Under the pieces are notes generated by a model. It did no database searches and was not told where the DNA came from. It worked only from the letters and a program-made list of their open reading frames with translations. The position numbers and the translations under genes were made by a program. A stretch of DNA of 63,888 nucleotides, from assembly GCA_014904985.1 (NCBI GenBank), contig MU129026.1:69141-133028 (forward strand), written 5' to 3'. Shown one piece after another: positions 30,392-41,538 of the stretch. Source of the stretch: Hydnum rufescens UP504 (lineage: Eukaryota; Basidiomycota; Agaricomycetes; Cantharellales; Hydnaceae). Position 1 is the first letter of the stretch; every line of letters begins with the position of its first letter.

Positions 30392-33317
30392 TCAATCTGC
30401 GGCTAGTGAGTGACAAATTTCCAGGACCTCCTGAGTTGCCTTTAGGGCCTCTTGATCGCGGCCAAATTTGGAAAGATAATCGGAGTGGTAGTTAAGAGAA
30501 TCAGCGAGATCTAGGTGGAATATGTCGGGGCGATCTGCTGCTAGTAAGCGATAGATGCTCAAGGCCTCCTCATTTGCCTTGAGCGCCTCTTCATGTCGGC
30601 CAAATTTCGAAAGATCAACGGAGAGGTTGTTAAGAGAACGAGCGATATCTGGGCGGAATACTTCGGGTTGATCTGTGGCTAGTGAGCGATAAATCCCCAA
30701 GGCCTCCTCATTTGCCTTGAGCGCCTCTTCATGTCGGCCAAATTTCGAAAGCTTAACGGAGAGGTTGTGAAGAGAACGAGCGATATCTGGGCGGAATACT
30801 TCGGGTTGATCTGTGGCCAGTGAGCGATAAATCCCCAAGGCCTCCTCATTTGCCTTGAGCGCCTCTTCACGTCGGCCAAATTTCGAAAGATCAACGGAGA
30901 GGTTGTTAAGAGAATGAGCGATATCTGGGAGGAATACTTCGGGTTGATCTGTGGCTAGTGAGCGATAAATGTCCAAGGCCTCCTCATTTGCCTTGAGCGC
31001 CTCTTCATGTCGGCCAAATTTCGAAAGATAAACGGAGAAGTTGTTAAGAGAACGAGCGATATCTGGGCGGAATACTTCGGGTTGATCTGTGGCTAGTGAG
31101 CGATAAATCCCCAAGGCCTCCTCATTTGCCTTGAGCGCCTCTTCATGTCGGCCAAATTTCGAAAGCTTAACGGAGAGGTTGTGAAGAGAACGAGCGATAT
31201 CGGGGCGGAACACCTCAGGTTGATCTGTGGCTAGTGAGCGATAAATGCCCAAGGCCTCCTCATTTGCCTTGAGCGCCTCTTCATCCCGGCCAAATTTCGA
31301 AAGATCAACGGAAAGAGAATGAGCGAGATCTGGGCGGAATACCTCGGGTTGATCTGTGGCTAGTGAGCGCCAAATGCCCAAGGCCTCCTCATTTGCCTTG
31401 AGTGCCTCTTCACGTCGGCCAAACTCCGAAAGCGTAACGGAGAGGTTGCCAAGAGAATGAGCGATATCCGGGCGGAATACTTCTGGTTGATCTGTGGCTA
31501 GTGAGCAATAAATGCCCAAGGCCTCCTCATTTGCCTTGAGCGCCTCTTCACGTCGGCCAAATTTCAAAAGCTTAGCGCAGAGGTTGTTAAGAGAATGAGC
31601 GAGATCTGGGCGGAACACTTCGGGTTGATCTGCGGCCAGTGAGCGACGAATGGCCAAAGCCTCCTCATTTGCCTTGAGGGCCTCTTCATGACGGCCAAAT
31701 TTTGAAAGATCAACGGAGAGGTTGTTAAGAGAATGAGCGAGATGTGGGCGGAATACTTCGGGGCGATCTGCAGCTAGTGGACGACGAATACTCAACGCCT
31801 CCTCACTTGCCCTGAGCGCCTCTCCATGACGGCCAAATTTCGAAAGACGAATGGACGGGCTAGCAAGAGCGACAGAAAGATATGATTTGTCCCCTCCGGC
31901 GCGGTATAGTACCACTACCGTAGCGCGTACCTCAAAGGCCTCGTCCCAAAGACCCAGATCGTTCAAATTCATGGACAGACCATCCATTTTTCCTGCCAGC
32001 ATAGCCAAATCGAATTTGATTTCCCCGACATCAAGCAGTTCGTTCAGGAGCTGCAAGGCCACCATAACTGTTTCACGAAGTTGACGTGTCGGGTCCCCAG
32101 TCCGCTGCTGGTGAGTTTCCCATTCCACAATCTGCCCTTCGATATCCGTGTGGACCGAAATATGTGGCAAGACTCGCCGGACTTCCACCATAAGCTCCCA
32201 GATCTGACTTCTGAGATATGAAACATGGCGGCCGTAGCTAGCTCGCGGTCCAGTCATTTCCGCATGTCTGTTTCGTCTTCATCAATCGCTGATTGGTACA
32301 TTGAATCAAGGATGGCAATTACCTTGAGCCCAGTGGTGTCGAGGCAGCCCGTAACCCCATCTCCTCCAGTCGTCCTTGCACAGCCACCCCGATCTGCTCA
32401 AACACTGCATGGCCCGCCGGACGTTCAAAGAAGTCACGCAGTCCCACTGCAACAATCGAACCCTGAAAATGGGGTCGGTTATCACCCAATAAAACAGCTG
32501 TCGCCCGCCACAAATCACTCACGAGTGTGTTTTCAGACGGTGCCAGCGGTCCCGCTGAGACAAGTGGGCCGGAGACGTGATCATCTCTACTCTGTCCGGA
32601 GGGTTGGATGCTGTCATCAATGTCACGATCTTCAATAGCGTCAGCTCCTTGGCATGAAGTGAGAATGTCCGTATTGAAAACACACTCACTTGGAATGTGT
32701 GCAAACAATCTGTCAGATTCTCTCCGTGTACCGCTATCGCATTCATAATTTTGTCCCGCTGGAGATAGCGCTTCACAAGATTTAAACGGGACCATTGTCT
32801 TGCGTCAGCGTGGATTGCCATCAAGTTGCTATAGCCAAAAGAGATATATTTCACTATAGAGGTTGTGCAGACGACATTGGAAAGCATACCGTCTTAAAAT
32901 ACGTAAACTTGAAGCGATTTTCGTATCATCGATGTTCTTCCCCTTCAACCCGTCCACCAAGGTCTCGAGAAACCTTGTGACCCGAACCATGAGCTGCGCA
33001 CATCCATCTCTTCCATCCCGCATGGTTTTAACCGCCTCGATTACCTCTGATACGACATCGAAAACTTGAGTGAACGGATCACAAAGTGCGGGTGGAAGAG
33101 CTGGGATATCACGGAGAATCGAAGATATAACGAGAGTGGCATCCCATCCTCGGCCGGTGGTGTCGTTGAGGTAATCTGGGTATACTGGCTGAGCCGCGGT
33201 TGCGATAGTAGGTCGAGTGGTGGAGGTGGATGCTCCGTTAGGAGGGGAGTCGTTGGGTGGGGGTAATGATAACTGGACGCTAGGTCTTCTGCGTGAAAAG
33301 AGTCTTCTGGATGGCAT
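30392..33317 (-). CDS. MLKL/HeLo-like N-terminal domain fused to a TPR array (B1)
   Basis: Start at ATG 33317 (MPSRRLF), the position shared by the three B copies. Exon 1 (33317-32890) gives the helical NTD (WDATLVISSILRDI, EVIEAVKTMRDGRDGCAQL, RFLETLVDGLKG). The 61-nt intron 32889-32829 splices in phase to exon 2 (32828-32690: KRYLQRDKIMNAIAVHGENL, TDCLHTFQ). Later exons include a GLRDFFERPAGHAVFEQI block. The last exon, from 32267, carries a helical linker and 11 TPR units of 46 residues (SLNNLSVDLSKFGRHEEALK...). This resembles fungal NLR/MLKL-type signalling proteins in which TPRs sense and the helical bundle acts. One lesion: the acceptor before the third exon is displaced by one base relative to B2. 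The stop at 30392 is a TGA inside the next TPR unit. Confidence 0.7.
30410..31850 (-). repeat. Coding tandem array of 138-bp TPR units
   Basis: Eleven units of 46 codons, several identical to each other at the protein level (SLHNLSVKLSKFGRHEEALK appears twice). One unit has lost three codons (SLSVDLS instead of SLNNLSVDLS) and the distal units are more diverged. The near-identity of central units means recent expansion or homogenisation by unequal exchange, a pattern typical of fungal repeat-based recognition genes. Confidence 0.9.
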
Positions 33318-33986
33318 GGGATGTGGTGCGCTTGAGAGAGGGAGGGAGAGGATTGCGAGGCGATGCAAGACAGTGCGAGGCAGCGCGAGGCGATGTGAGG
33401 CGGTGTGAGAGAAGTCGACCTCATTCAGTGCATAGTGTATTCAAATTCTTTGAGCGCCCGTTCAGCTCCAAATAATTAGTGCACGCCCAAGATAAGTCTC
33501 AGCAACCGAATGAAACGCATATTAGCCAATAAAGCCGATAGTCTTGACACTGGCGACTGGGTACGAAAGGTCGTTCAAGCCCGTGTGCTCCACATCCATA
33601 ATAGGGAATAGGACTGCCCTGGACGGAAACTTTTAAGTGTGAGTGCCAGTGAAAGATTTGAGGGTTTTCGTCTGGAACATCACTAACTGTTCTCTTCGAG
33701 GTCCTGGACCTTATTCTGGCACATGAGTGGTGAATGATGATGAATATCTCGATATTTAGCCTGCAACTATCGGCTGCACCCGAGGGGCTGAGAGAAAATG
33801 AAAACAGAGAAGACGTCCATGACCGCAGGCCTCCAGACCCTTCGACCTGAGATACCGCACCCAATACCAAACGGAGGCCTCATTTGCATGGTGTCCGCTT
33901 CACACTTTCATCGACGGGATCGTAACAGAGATTGGAAGCAGCCTTGGTCGGCGCATAGTCTTGCGTCTCAGGGAATCGCTATTCGG

Positions 33987-34805
33987 TCAACTTTTTCTCG
34001 TACGCTCCACTGAGGTCGATGAACTTTGAAGTGCGTTCAGATCCCGCGTCGGTTCCAAAGAGGTCAGATTAGGCCTCCGGAGTCCAGGAGTAGGGTCTCC
34101 AGTCGTCGTACAGGGGACAGTCTTGGAGGATGTGGGTTCGTGTTTCGAGGCGCCCCCGCAACAGCACGTCGCGCTTTCGTCTGGTACGAATCGTTCATAG
34201 TATTGGCCTATGAAGGCGTGCCCCGTACGGCATTGGACTAGTCCGCTGAACGATTTTCGTGAGAGTGATTTAAATAGTTTGCTAAGACGCAGAAGCGGGG
34301 GGTTGACGTTGCAAATAGAGTATTCTATGGGCCGGTTTTGTGGGGGATCGTTCGCCCATCGTAGTTGCCAGTCTTTGAGCAGGCGTTGGTTGTTCAAGTT
34401 GCTGACATACGCGTTAGATGCTGAGAATGGGTATACGGAAGGGAGGAGTGAACCGCTTCTCGCCAGGGTTCTCGTTGCCCCTAATGGCACATGAGTGAGC
34501 TTTGATGCCCTCACGAGCACGTGAAGGGATCTAATTTTCGCACTGCCACACATATTCGTTGAGCTCCCTCGTTGACCACGAAGGACAGTTCCCAGGAACT
34601 CAGCTGGATGGTGGCTCCTAGCAGTAGTGGCCCTATTTGTGCAGTGCGTGTCCTGCGGCAGGCATCTCCATTCCAGTACGTCACGTATTGAACACCAAAT
34701 GCTTTTCTGGCCTAGGCGCTTGGAGTCTTTGACTGGAACATTATCGCCCCACCCAACGAAGGCTTCCCTCGTGACTCTCGAGCGTCTCTCATTCATTTCT
34801 GCCAT
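33987..34805 (-). pseudogene. LINE (Jockey-like) ORF2 C-terminus: RNase H tail and Cys/His knuckle
   Basis: The minus strand reads VLVAPNGT...RTLARSGSLLPSVYPFSA, QNRPIEYSICNVNPP, then the diagnostic SFSGLVQCRTGHAFIGQYYE and RFVPDESATCCCG, followed after a frameshift by LYDDWRPY and SDLFGTDAG, SKFIDLSGAYEKK. This is the end of basidiomycete non-LTR retrotransposon polyproteins. The 3' side ends near 33740 in short ATGATGAAT repeats, a LINE-like tail. The same piece is in C2 (about 53750-54530) but absent from C3. Confidence 0.8.
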
Positions 34806-35204
34806 CCTCTATTACTGCGTCCGTCACTGAAAAGGACACTCCTGATACAGTCACGCTGTCATGTACTGTGTCTGTCTCGCAATCAGCCTCTGGTGACGCC
34901 CACTTCCACTTTTAATACAGGACATTGTCTATCACAAAATAATGCCTTGGTCTCTAGAAAGGAGATAATCTATTCTCGAGAGCATCGAGCGATTCGCAAT
35001 GTTCTAGTAAAGTCTCGGAGCCACCATTCACACATGTTCATAATTATAAAGAGCGTTCTCTCCCGCTCTTAATGGCCTCTTAAAGACAGCAATAGAGGTT
35101 AAAGCAGACAAAATATCCTTCCATCAACTGTGAACTATGCCGTACTGTCATCCATGTGATAATTTATACTTTAGATTTCAAGCAACGCTAGCGCCAAGGC
35201 CGGC

Positions 35205-35492
35205 TTGAATGTTTCCTCCGCTACAACATTCGCTAGCCTTCACCCGCCGCAATTATCGAGGAGTTCCGTACCATACCGCACGTTAGTAGATGATGCGAAG
35301 GACTTCCATAAGGTGTATTCTGTCGACCAAGCAGTTACTGTATATGGGGACAGTACGGCCCTGTCGCCCGACATCCTGCGGGCCGGGTATCGTCACGATA
35401 TTCCATGGCCGAATGGCGATGCCAGAGCTCGAAGAGGAATCATGCCAGTGTTCCAGAAAAGGAGGCTAGATACTCTACTGGGAGAGATCTGA
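35205..35492 (+). CDS. Hypothetical protein, block C1 copy
   Basis: A 95-codon ORF with an ATG and a stop. Its core (PYRTLVDDAKDFHKV ... YRHDIPWPNGDARARRGIMP ... TLLGEI) is also open in C3 (41063-41281, ending TLLGEV). The two differ in the middle by a pair of compensating frameshifts. C2 is broken in the same part (55313-55633). The function is unknown. An overlapping minus-strand ORF in C2 (55291-55890) leaves the coding strand slightly uncertain. Confidence 0.4.
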   Translation: MNVSSATTFASLHPPQLSRSSVPYRTLVDDAKDFHKVYSVDQAVTVYGDSTALSPDILRAGYRHDIPWPNGDARARRGIMPVFQKRRLDTLLGEI

Positions 35493-35759
35493 CCAAGTCA
35501 CTACCTGTCGAATCGCCAGACACCCTCAGGGATAGGAACAAGAACAAAAAGAACCTCGAAGACGCAGACAAGCGGAGGAAAAAGACCTGAGCGGAGGTCG
35601 GGCGATTGTTCGGGTGCCAACCACCAAGTCGCAACAGACGGAAAGCGATCCGTCAGGACAGAATGTATCGGGTCGTTCCGCCGTGAGCACGTGGCAGCCC
35701 ACTTTTGTGACGGCAAAGGCGACACTTGCGGCAGCCATCACCTTCTCGTCCTTCACCCT

Positions 35760-36690
35760 ATGGGTCGTGCATTCCAACCAATCTGCAGAGAGAGATATGA
35801 GGCTTCTCCCGACTTTCTGACTCCCATGCCGCAAGTTCACTGAACATGTACAAGGCAATGTACAAGGGCGTTACTTGAGATGAGGCCAGGCACACTGCGA
35901 AGAGGCGTCAGCGTGAGGAAGAGCTTCGACAATCTCTGTTGAAACGGGAGCGATGCGAAGCGGTGCAAAGGGTTGGGCCAGCTGCGACATGTAATGATGG
36001 AACTTGGCCTGAATCTCCAACAGCATATAATTCGTGAACTCTGAGGGCACACTCCGATCCTTCGAATCCATTCGCGTCCCCTCGTCGACCGAAGGGCTCA
36101 ATTCTATATCTACCCGTTTCCTGATCCCTGGGCACCGCGTCCATTTCTCAAGTTCATCGATTATTCTCCCTATTGCCTCCACTCCTCAAACGTCGAATAC
36201 TGTACTCGCCGATGCCCCTCTGACCCCATCTGGTCGGAATATCGGTCACTTCGTTAGCTTCGGACCCATCCGATCTGGAACGCGACGGGGTTGGGTTCCC
36301 CCCTATTGGCCAGTGCGCCTGATCCACCCAAGCTGAGAGACCTGGATGTCTTCAATACCACAGCGACAGTACCGGCCGTCTTCTTGGTGTGACTCGATGC
36401 GCATGCGAGCGTATCCTGTCGGCCTCAACCCATTGCCTGAACGGCTTCGTACCGCACGCGATCCATACCAACGCTTTCAAGGCGTGCAATTCCGAGGCTG
36501 GCACGAAGAATTACACGTTCTCTGTTGTGAGTCTGACCATTGCGCGTGCTACTTGGCCTGCCCATCGATATTCCTCCTACGAGAACTAATCCTAATCATG
36601 ACCCCTCCCAAGATATGCCTTGCGGAAATACTGAGGCTAATGTAGACGTTCAATCGGGTGGGCGTTCTATGATTCCGTTTTCATTGTGTC
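35760..36690 (-). pseudogene. Hypothetical multi-exon gene, block C1 copy
   Basis: Minus-strand blocks conserved among C copies: NGLRPTGYARMRIESHQ (about 36440-36390), RIIDELEKWTRCPGIRKRV plus DIELSPSVDEGTRMDSKDRS (about 36180-36050), MLLEIQAKFHHYMSQLAQPF (about 36025-35960) and a C-terminal SREKPHISLCRLVGM (about 35810-35770). They read as one gene in different frames separated by probable introns. C2 (56723-55790) and C3 (42130-41539) keep the same blocks. I do not recognise the family. Confidence 0.4.
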
Positions 36691-37344
36691 CCGCGGAGGT
36701 GGCCTTGGGCCTTTGATATTCCCCAATCACTGCGCCGACTCCCAGTGCTTTCTACTCGATTGCTCCTTGGTTTTATTTGCGACCTTGAGAATAATTTTGA
36801 GTACTCGCGTTTAAACTGCCCTTCACCCCCTTCCTGTGGGTGCCTCTGGGGTGTATGAATGGGAATTCCATCCAACCAACCTTGGCGCCCTCAGAGCAGC
36901 GGATGTATACTTGAGCTCAGTGTCGCGTAGGCAGACCAATGTATTAGGGGGTGTCATGATAGAGCGTGAATGAACCCAAAAAGAGAGTTACCTCAGGCGC
37001 GCACGTAGGCGGATAGAGGAAAAACGAGCAGGGGGTGAATCCGTCTCCGCCTCACACTGGAAGCTATTATAGTCTAGGTTCGATTGCGCGGACGCTCCAC
37101 CAACAGAGATCTCATCATCATCATGCCCGCTCAGTGTTTGTGTGCTGTGGGGTGTCATAATAGATATGTACGCTGCGAGAGGTCATGGATAATTATCTCT
37201 AGGAAATACAAGACAGGTGACTTTGATCAGTGCCAATTGGAGGATGCTTCTAACATAGTGCAAGGTAAAGCTGAGGGTGGTCACGAGTCCAAAAACGACG
37301 GTAAGAAGCTCCATGAACACATGGGATGGCCCCAATGTCTCATC

Positions 37345-40241
37345 TCATCCCTCGTCAAACATTTGCCCATGGCTCCATGACCTCTCGATCGAGTCAATTT
37401 TTTCCTTCACGAGTGTCATAGGCGGTCGGTTGTTTGGATCTTGATGCCACATTTCCTCCAGAAGACCCCAAATAAGCTTCCCAGCTTCGGACTGGCTGTG
37501 GAACGTTCCGATCATTGTGGGCATTGGAGGTCGCTCTCCCCTCTCAACTCGACTGGGAACAAGGAAGTCGTTAGGTAGGTGCGCAAATGGTAGTTCGGAG
37601 GATGCCAACGCCCATATGGTCACTGCTAATGAATAGATATCGGTGGTTACATTGGCCCGCAGAACCTGGCCGAGGAAAACTTCCGGGGCGAGATATCGCC
37701 ACGTTCCAAGACCAGTGGATTGAGTTCCAGTTCGCGTCAGTTCATGTCGGATGCGAGTCAACCCAAAGTCGCTCAACACCGCTTCACCATGCTCATCTAT
37801 CAACACATTCGACTGAGATACAAACCCACAAGTGAGGGTTCGCCACATGTCAATATTGGAAGATAATGTCACCAACCGGCTTTATGTCTCCATGAACTAT
37901 TGGTGGCTTACAGCAATGCAGGAATCGTATAGCAGCGCACAGGCCACGGACCTGATTTCAGCGGCTATGAGATTTGTGAAAAGGGAAAGAACTCAGAATC
38001 AACATACGACTACGATAAAATTCTCCGGGTGAGTCTTTAGGTACTTCGACGCTTCACCATTTTCCATCCAAGGTGTTATTATGGTCAGAGGGTGTTGATC
38101 GCTCTTGAAGATGCCAAGAAGCTCCAAAATATTACGATTTTTGAGCTGGCGGTGAGTGATTATCTCCCGCTGTATTTTTTGCAGCTGCAATTTCGAAGAT
38201 CTTAGAAATATTTAACACAGCAATAGGGATCCTCGCACCGATCTTGTCGTTTCTTCGCCTTCACCCGTGGATTCCACGCGGATTACGCGTGCCGCAACAT
38301 CCCTGTCTCCATACCTACACTTGAAGATAGTGGCTTCTCCTCCTTTATCCTGATATGTCATGTCGGTTACCCCTGTGATCAGTAACTGTGACGGAAGCCG
38401 GTTTGAAGCTTCGACGACTCTAAGTAAGAGTTTCAGGAGATCACCACGGCCAATACCGTCTAGATATTTATCAAGAACCTGGGAAAACATCAGGGAATGT
38501 GAATCTAAAACATGATTTTGAGCGTAACACGTACCTCCATTAAGAGATCGATGAATAAGATAGCATGTTGGCCCCGCAGATGTATCGCCTTTGTTCTCAA
38601 GGCCACGTCATTCTCGATGACTCTCAACATGGAGGGAAGGTAGGGGAGGTCGCTTGGCGGGATAATGTCGGGGTAAATTTCCTGCCTAGGGAGGCCATCG
38701 TATTCTTGAAGACAACGTTTCACGGAGTCGATAGTCTCGAACATCATGTTTGCATGGACAACGGTATCCACCAAATCGAACTGAACCCATTTATCGCCTT
38801 CAACTCTTAGATGTTCGAGATTCCCCTGCAAGCCGGAAATAGCGCGCTATCGTCAGAAGGCGCACCACCCGGTCTCTTGGGTGAGAATACTTGCAGTTCC
38901 GCTGAGTCTGGGGAGTTTACTACCAACGTCACTACAAGGACTGATCCCAGATTCTGAAGCGCTAATATCTCGTTCTGGAATGAATGTATGGTCAGAAGAG
39001 ACCCGGTAATCCACCTAGATCGAGGTCCCTCTTGCCTCATACAGTTTCAGCACCCTTTGGTACTCCCAGTCAAGTTCATCTCCCACCGGTGGAGTCTATC
39101 TAACTCCTGGTTGAATTCATCTTCATCGTCTGATCTCTGCAAAGCTGCGCCCATCTGGCTTGTGAAATATGAAACGTGGCGGTCATGGACAGTTGGGAGT
39201 CCAGACATACCCATCAATTTCTGATTCGTATATTGAACCAAGGATGGCAATTACCTTGAGCCCACTGGTGTCGACGTTGCGCGTAGCCTTATCTCCTCCA
39301 GTCGTCCTTGCACAGCCACCTCGATCTGCTCAAACACTGCATGACCCGCTGGACGTTCGAAGAAGTCGTGCAGTCCCGTTGCAACAATCGATCCCTAAAG
39401 ATGGGTTCTGGTACCATCCAATACAACAGCTGTCGGCCGCCACAAATCACTCACGAGAGTATTTTCAGACGCTGCCAGCGGTCTGGCAGAGACAGGTGGG
39501 CCCGGAAACCCAATCCTCTCTATTCTATCCCAAGGGCTGGATGCTGTCATCAATGTCACGATCTTTACGATAACGTCAGCTCGCTGGCATGAAGTGAGAA
39601 TGTCGTATTGAAGACACACTCACCCGGAATGTGTGCAAACAATCTGTCAGATTCTCTCCATGTATCGATATCGCATCCATGATTTTATCCCGCTGAGAAT
39701 ACCGCTCCACAAGATTCAAATGGGACCATCGTGTTGCGTCAGCGAGGATTGCGATCAAGTTACTATACCAGTAAGAGATATATTTCACTGTAGAGATTGT
39801 GCAAGGAAATTGGAAACCTTACTGTCTTAAAATATGTAAACTTGAGGCGATTCTCATATCATCGATGTTCTTCCCCTTCAACCCGTCCACCAAGGTCTCG
39901 AGAAACCTTGTGACCCGAACCATGAGCTGTGTGCATCTATCTCTTCCATCGCCCATGGTTTTAACCGCCTCGATGACCACCGCTAGGACATGGAGAACTC
40001 GGGCGAGTGGACCAGAAAGCGCGGGCGGAAGAAGTCGGATATCACGGATCATGGAAGATATAACGAGAGTGGCATCCCATCCTCGGCCGGTGGTGTAATC
40101 TGGGTATCCTGACTGCGGCGCAGTTGCGGTCGCAAGTCGAAGGGTGGAGGAGGATGCACCGTTAGGAGGGGAATCGTTGGATGGGGGTAATGATGATTGG
40201 ACGCTACGTCCTCTCGGTGGGGAGAGTCCTCTGGAGGGCAT
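37345..40241 (-). CDS. MLKL-like protein: helical N-terminal domain plus TKL-type kinase-like domain (B2)
   Basis: Start at ATG 40241 (MPSRGLSPP). Exons 40241-39823, 39762-39624, 39583-39455 and 39394-39255, with introns of 60, 40 and 60 nt, all join in phase and give the same NTD as B1. After a middle helical part (HLRVEGDKWVQFDLVDTVVH, LDKYLDGIGRGDLLKLLL) comes a kinase fold: VAARVIR at the beta-3 position (Arg for the usual Lys), REIITHRQLKNRNILELLG (alpha-C), VHGDIKP (catalytic loop, HGD for HRD), intron 37876-37813, SNVLIDEHG, LSDFGLTR, YLAPEVF, then the C-lobe to the stop at 37345. The architecture matches necroptosis-type MLKL proteins. The join after 39255 is unclear in phase, so a short-exon model is needed there. 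Whether it phosphorylates anything is open. Confidence 0.72.
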
Positions 40242-40633
40242 GGGCTGTTGTGTGCTGGAGAGAGGGAGGGGCCGACGCAAGGCGGTGTGAAGGAAGCCCT
40301 ACTCTATTCAGCACATTCAAATTCTTTGAGGATCCGTCAGCTGGAAATAATTAGTGCACGCCCAAGAGAATTTGCAGGAACCGAGTGAAACGCAGATTAT
40401 CCAGTAATATGAGTGATTTGACACTGGCGACTGGGTAGAAAAGGTCGTACAAGCCCGTTTTCTCCAAATCCATCATGGGGGAATAAGACTGCACCTGGAC
40501 GGAAACTTTCAAGCGCTTGTAACAAGTTTGAAAGTTTCGTCTTGAACCCTTCACTAACTCTCTTCGAGGTCCTGGACCTCATTCTCGGGCTTGAGTTGAG
40601 TCTCCGACCCCGGGGCCTACTGGTCACGATCAC

Positions 40634-41281
40634 GTGTTTGGGGATCACTGCCACACATATTCGATGAGCGGTGACCACGCAGGAGAGAGTTCCCAGGAAC
40701 TCAGCTGGGACCGTGGCTTCTGCCAGTATTGGCCTTATTTGTACCGTGTTCCGCTGCAGGCATCTCCATTGCAGTACGTCACGTACTCAATACTCAATGC
40801 CCTTCTAGCCTACGCGCTCGTGGAGTTTTTGACTCCCTCACCCAACAGAGGTTTCCTGGATTCCTCCCTCGCGACTCTCGACAGTGCATGGCGCCTTTCA
40901 TTCCTTTCTGCCGTCCCCTTTCTCGCCGATTTAGGAAACGTACTGCTCATTCATGTAATAATTGATACTTTACATGTCAAGCAACGGCAGCGACAAGGCC
41001 GGCTTGAACGTTTCCTCCGCTACAACATTCGCCAGCCTTCACCCACCACAATTATCGAGCACCATACCGCACGTTAGTAGATGATGCGAAGGACTTCCAT
41101 AAGGTGTGTCCTGCCGCCCAAGCAGTTACTGTATGGGGACCATACGGCCCTGTCGCCCGAGATCCTGCGGGCCGGTATCGTCACGATATTCCATGGCCGA
41201 ATGGCGGTGCCGGAGCTCGAAGAGGAATGATGCCAGTGTCCCAGAAAAGGGGGCTAGAGACTCTACTGGGAGAGGTCTGAC
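40634..41281 (+). CDS. Hypothetical two-helix membrane protein, block C3 copy
   Basis: Frame 40634-41077 (147 codons) contains two hydrophobic stretches (LQYVTYSILNALLAYALVEF and LSFLSAVPFLADLGNVLLIH) and a basic tail (VKQRQRQGRLERFLRY). A second open frame, overlapping its end, continues YRTLVDDAKDF...TLLGEV to 41281. In C1 and C2 the first part is frameshifted, so C3 is the best-preserved copy. Whether one protein spans both frames depends on an intron I cannot place. No family is recognised. Confidence 0.4.
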
Positions 41282-41538
41282 CAAGTCGCTACCTGTTGAA
41301 TCGCCAGACACCCTCAGGGATAGGAACAAGAACAAAAAAAACCTCGAAGACGCAGACGAGCGGAGGCAAAAGACCTGAGTGGAGGTCGGGCGATTATTCG
41401 GGTGCCAACAACTGAAGTCGGAAAAGCGATCCGTCAGAACGGAATGTATCGGGTCATTCCGCCGTGAGCACGTGGCAACCCACTTTTGTCCATGTCCTAC
41501 AGGCAAAGGCGACACTTGCGGCAGCCATTGCCTTCTCG

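Larger units (their letters stand above)
27667..30531. repeat. Segmental duplication block A1 (partner A2 at about 46043-48746)
   Basis: Strongly similar to 46043-48746 over its whole length, with scattered substitutions and small indels. A1 has about 130 extra bases near 27705-27850, bounded by direct repeats of TCCCAGAGTCCTGAATC. Block A contains a decayed plus-strand gene, a conserved minus-strand exon and the 3' end of the TPR gene. Similarity stops at GTCGGGGC in both copies, inside the TPR coding region. Confidence 0.85.
33016..37133. repeat. Segmental duplication block C1 (partners C2 53029-57326, C3 about 39830-42232)
   Basis: C1 and C2 align from the first NTD exon to the sequence CATCATCATCATGCCCGCTCAG (37117-37138 and 57308-57329) with high identity. 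C3 is shorter: it lacks the LINE fragment and about 360 bp between the block at 34.8 kb and the one at 35.15 kb, and ends near 42232. Relative to C3, C1 and C2 share those insertions, so they are closer relatives. Confidence 0.85.
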
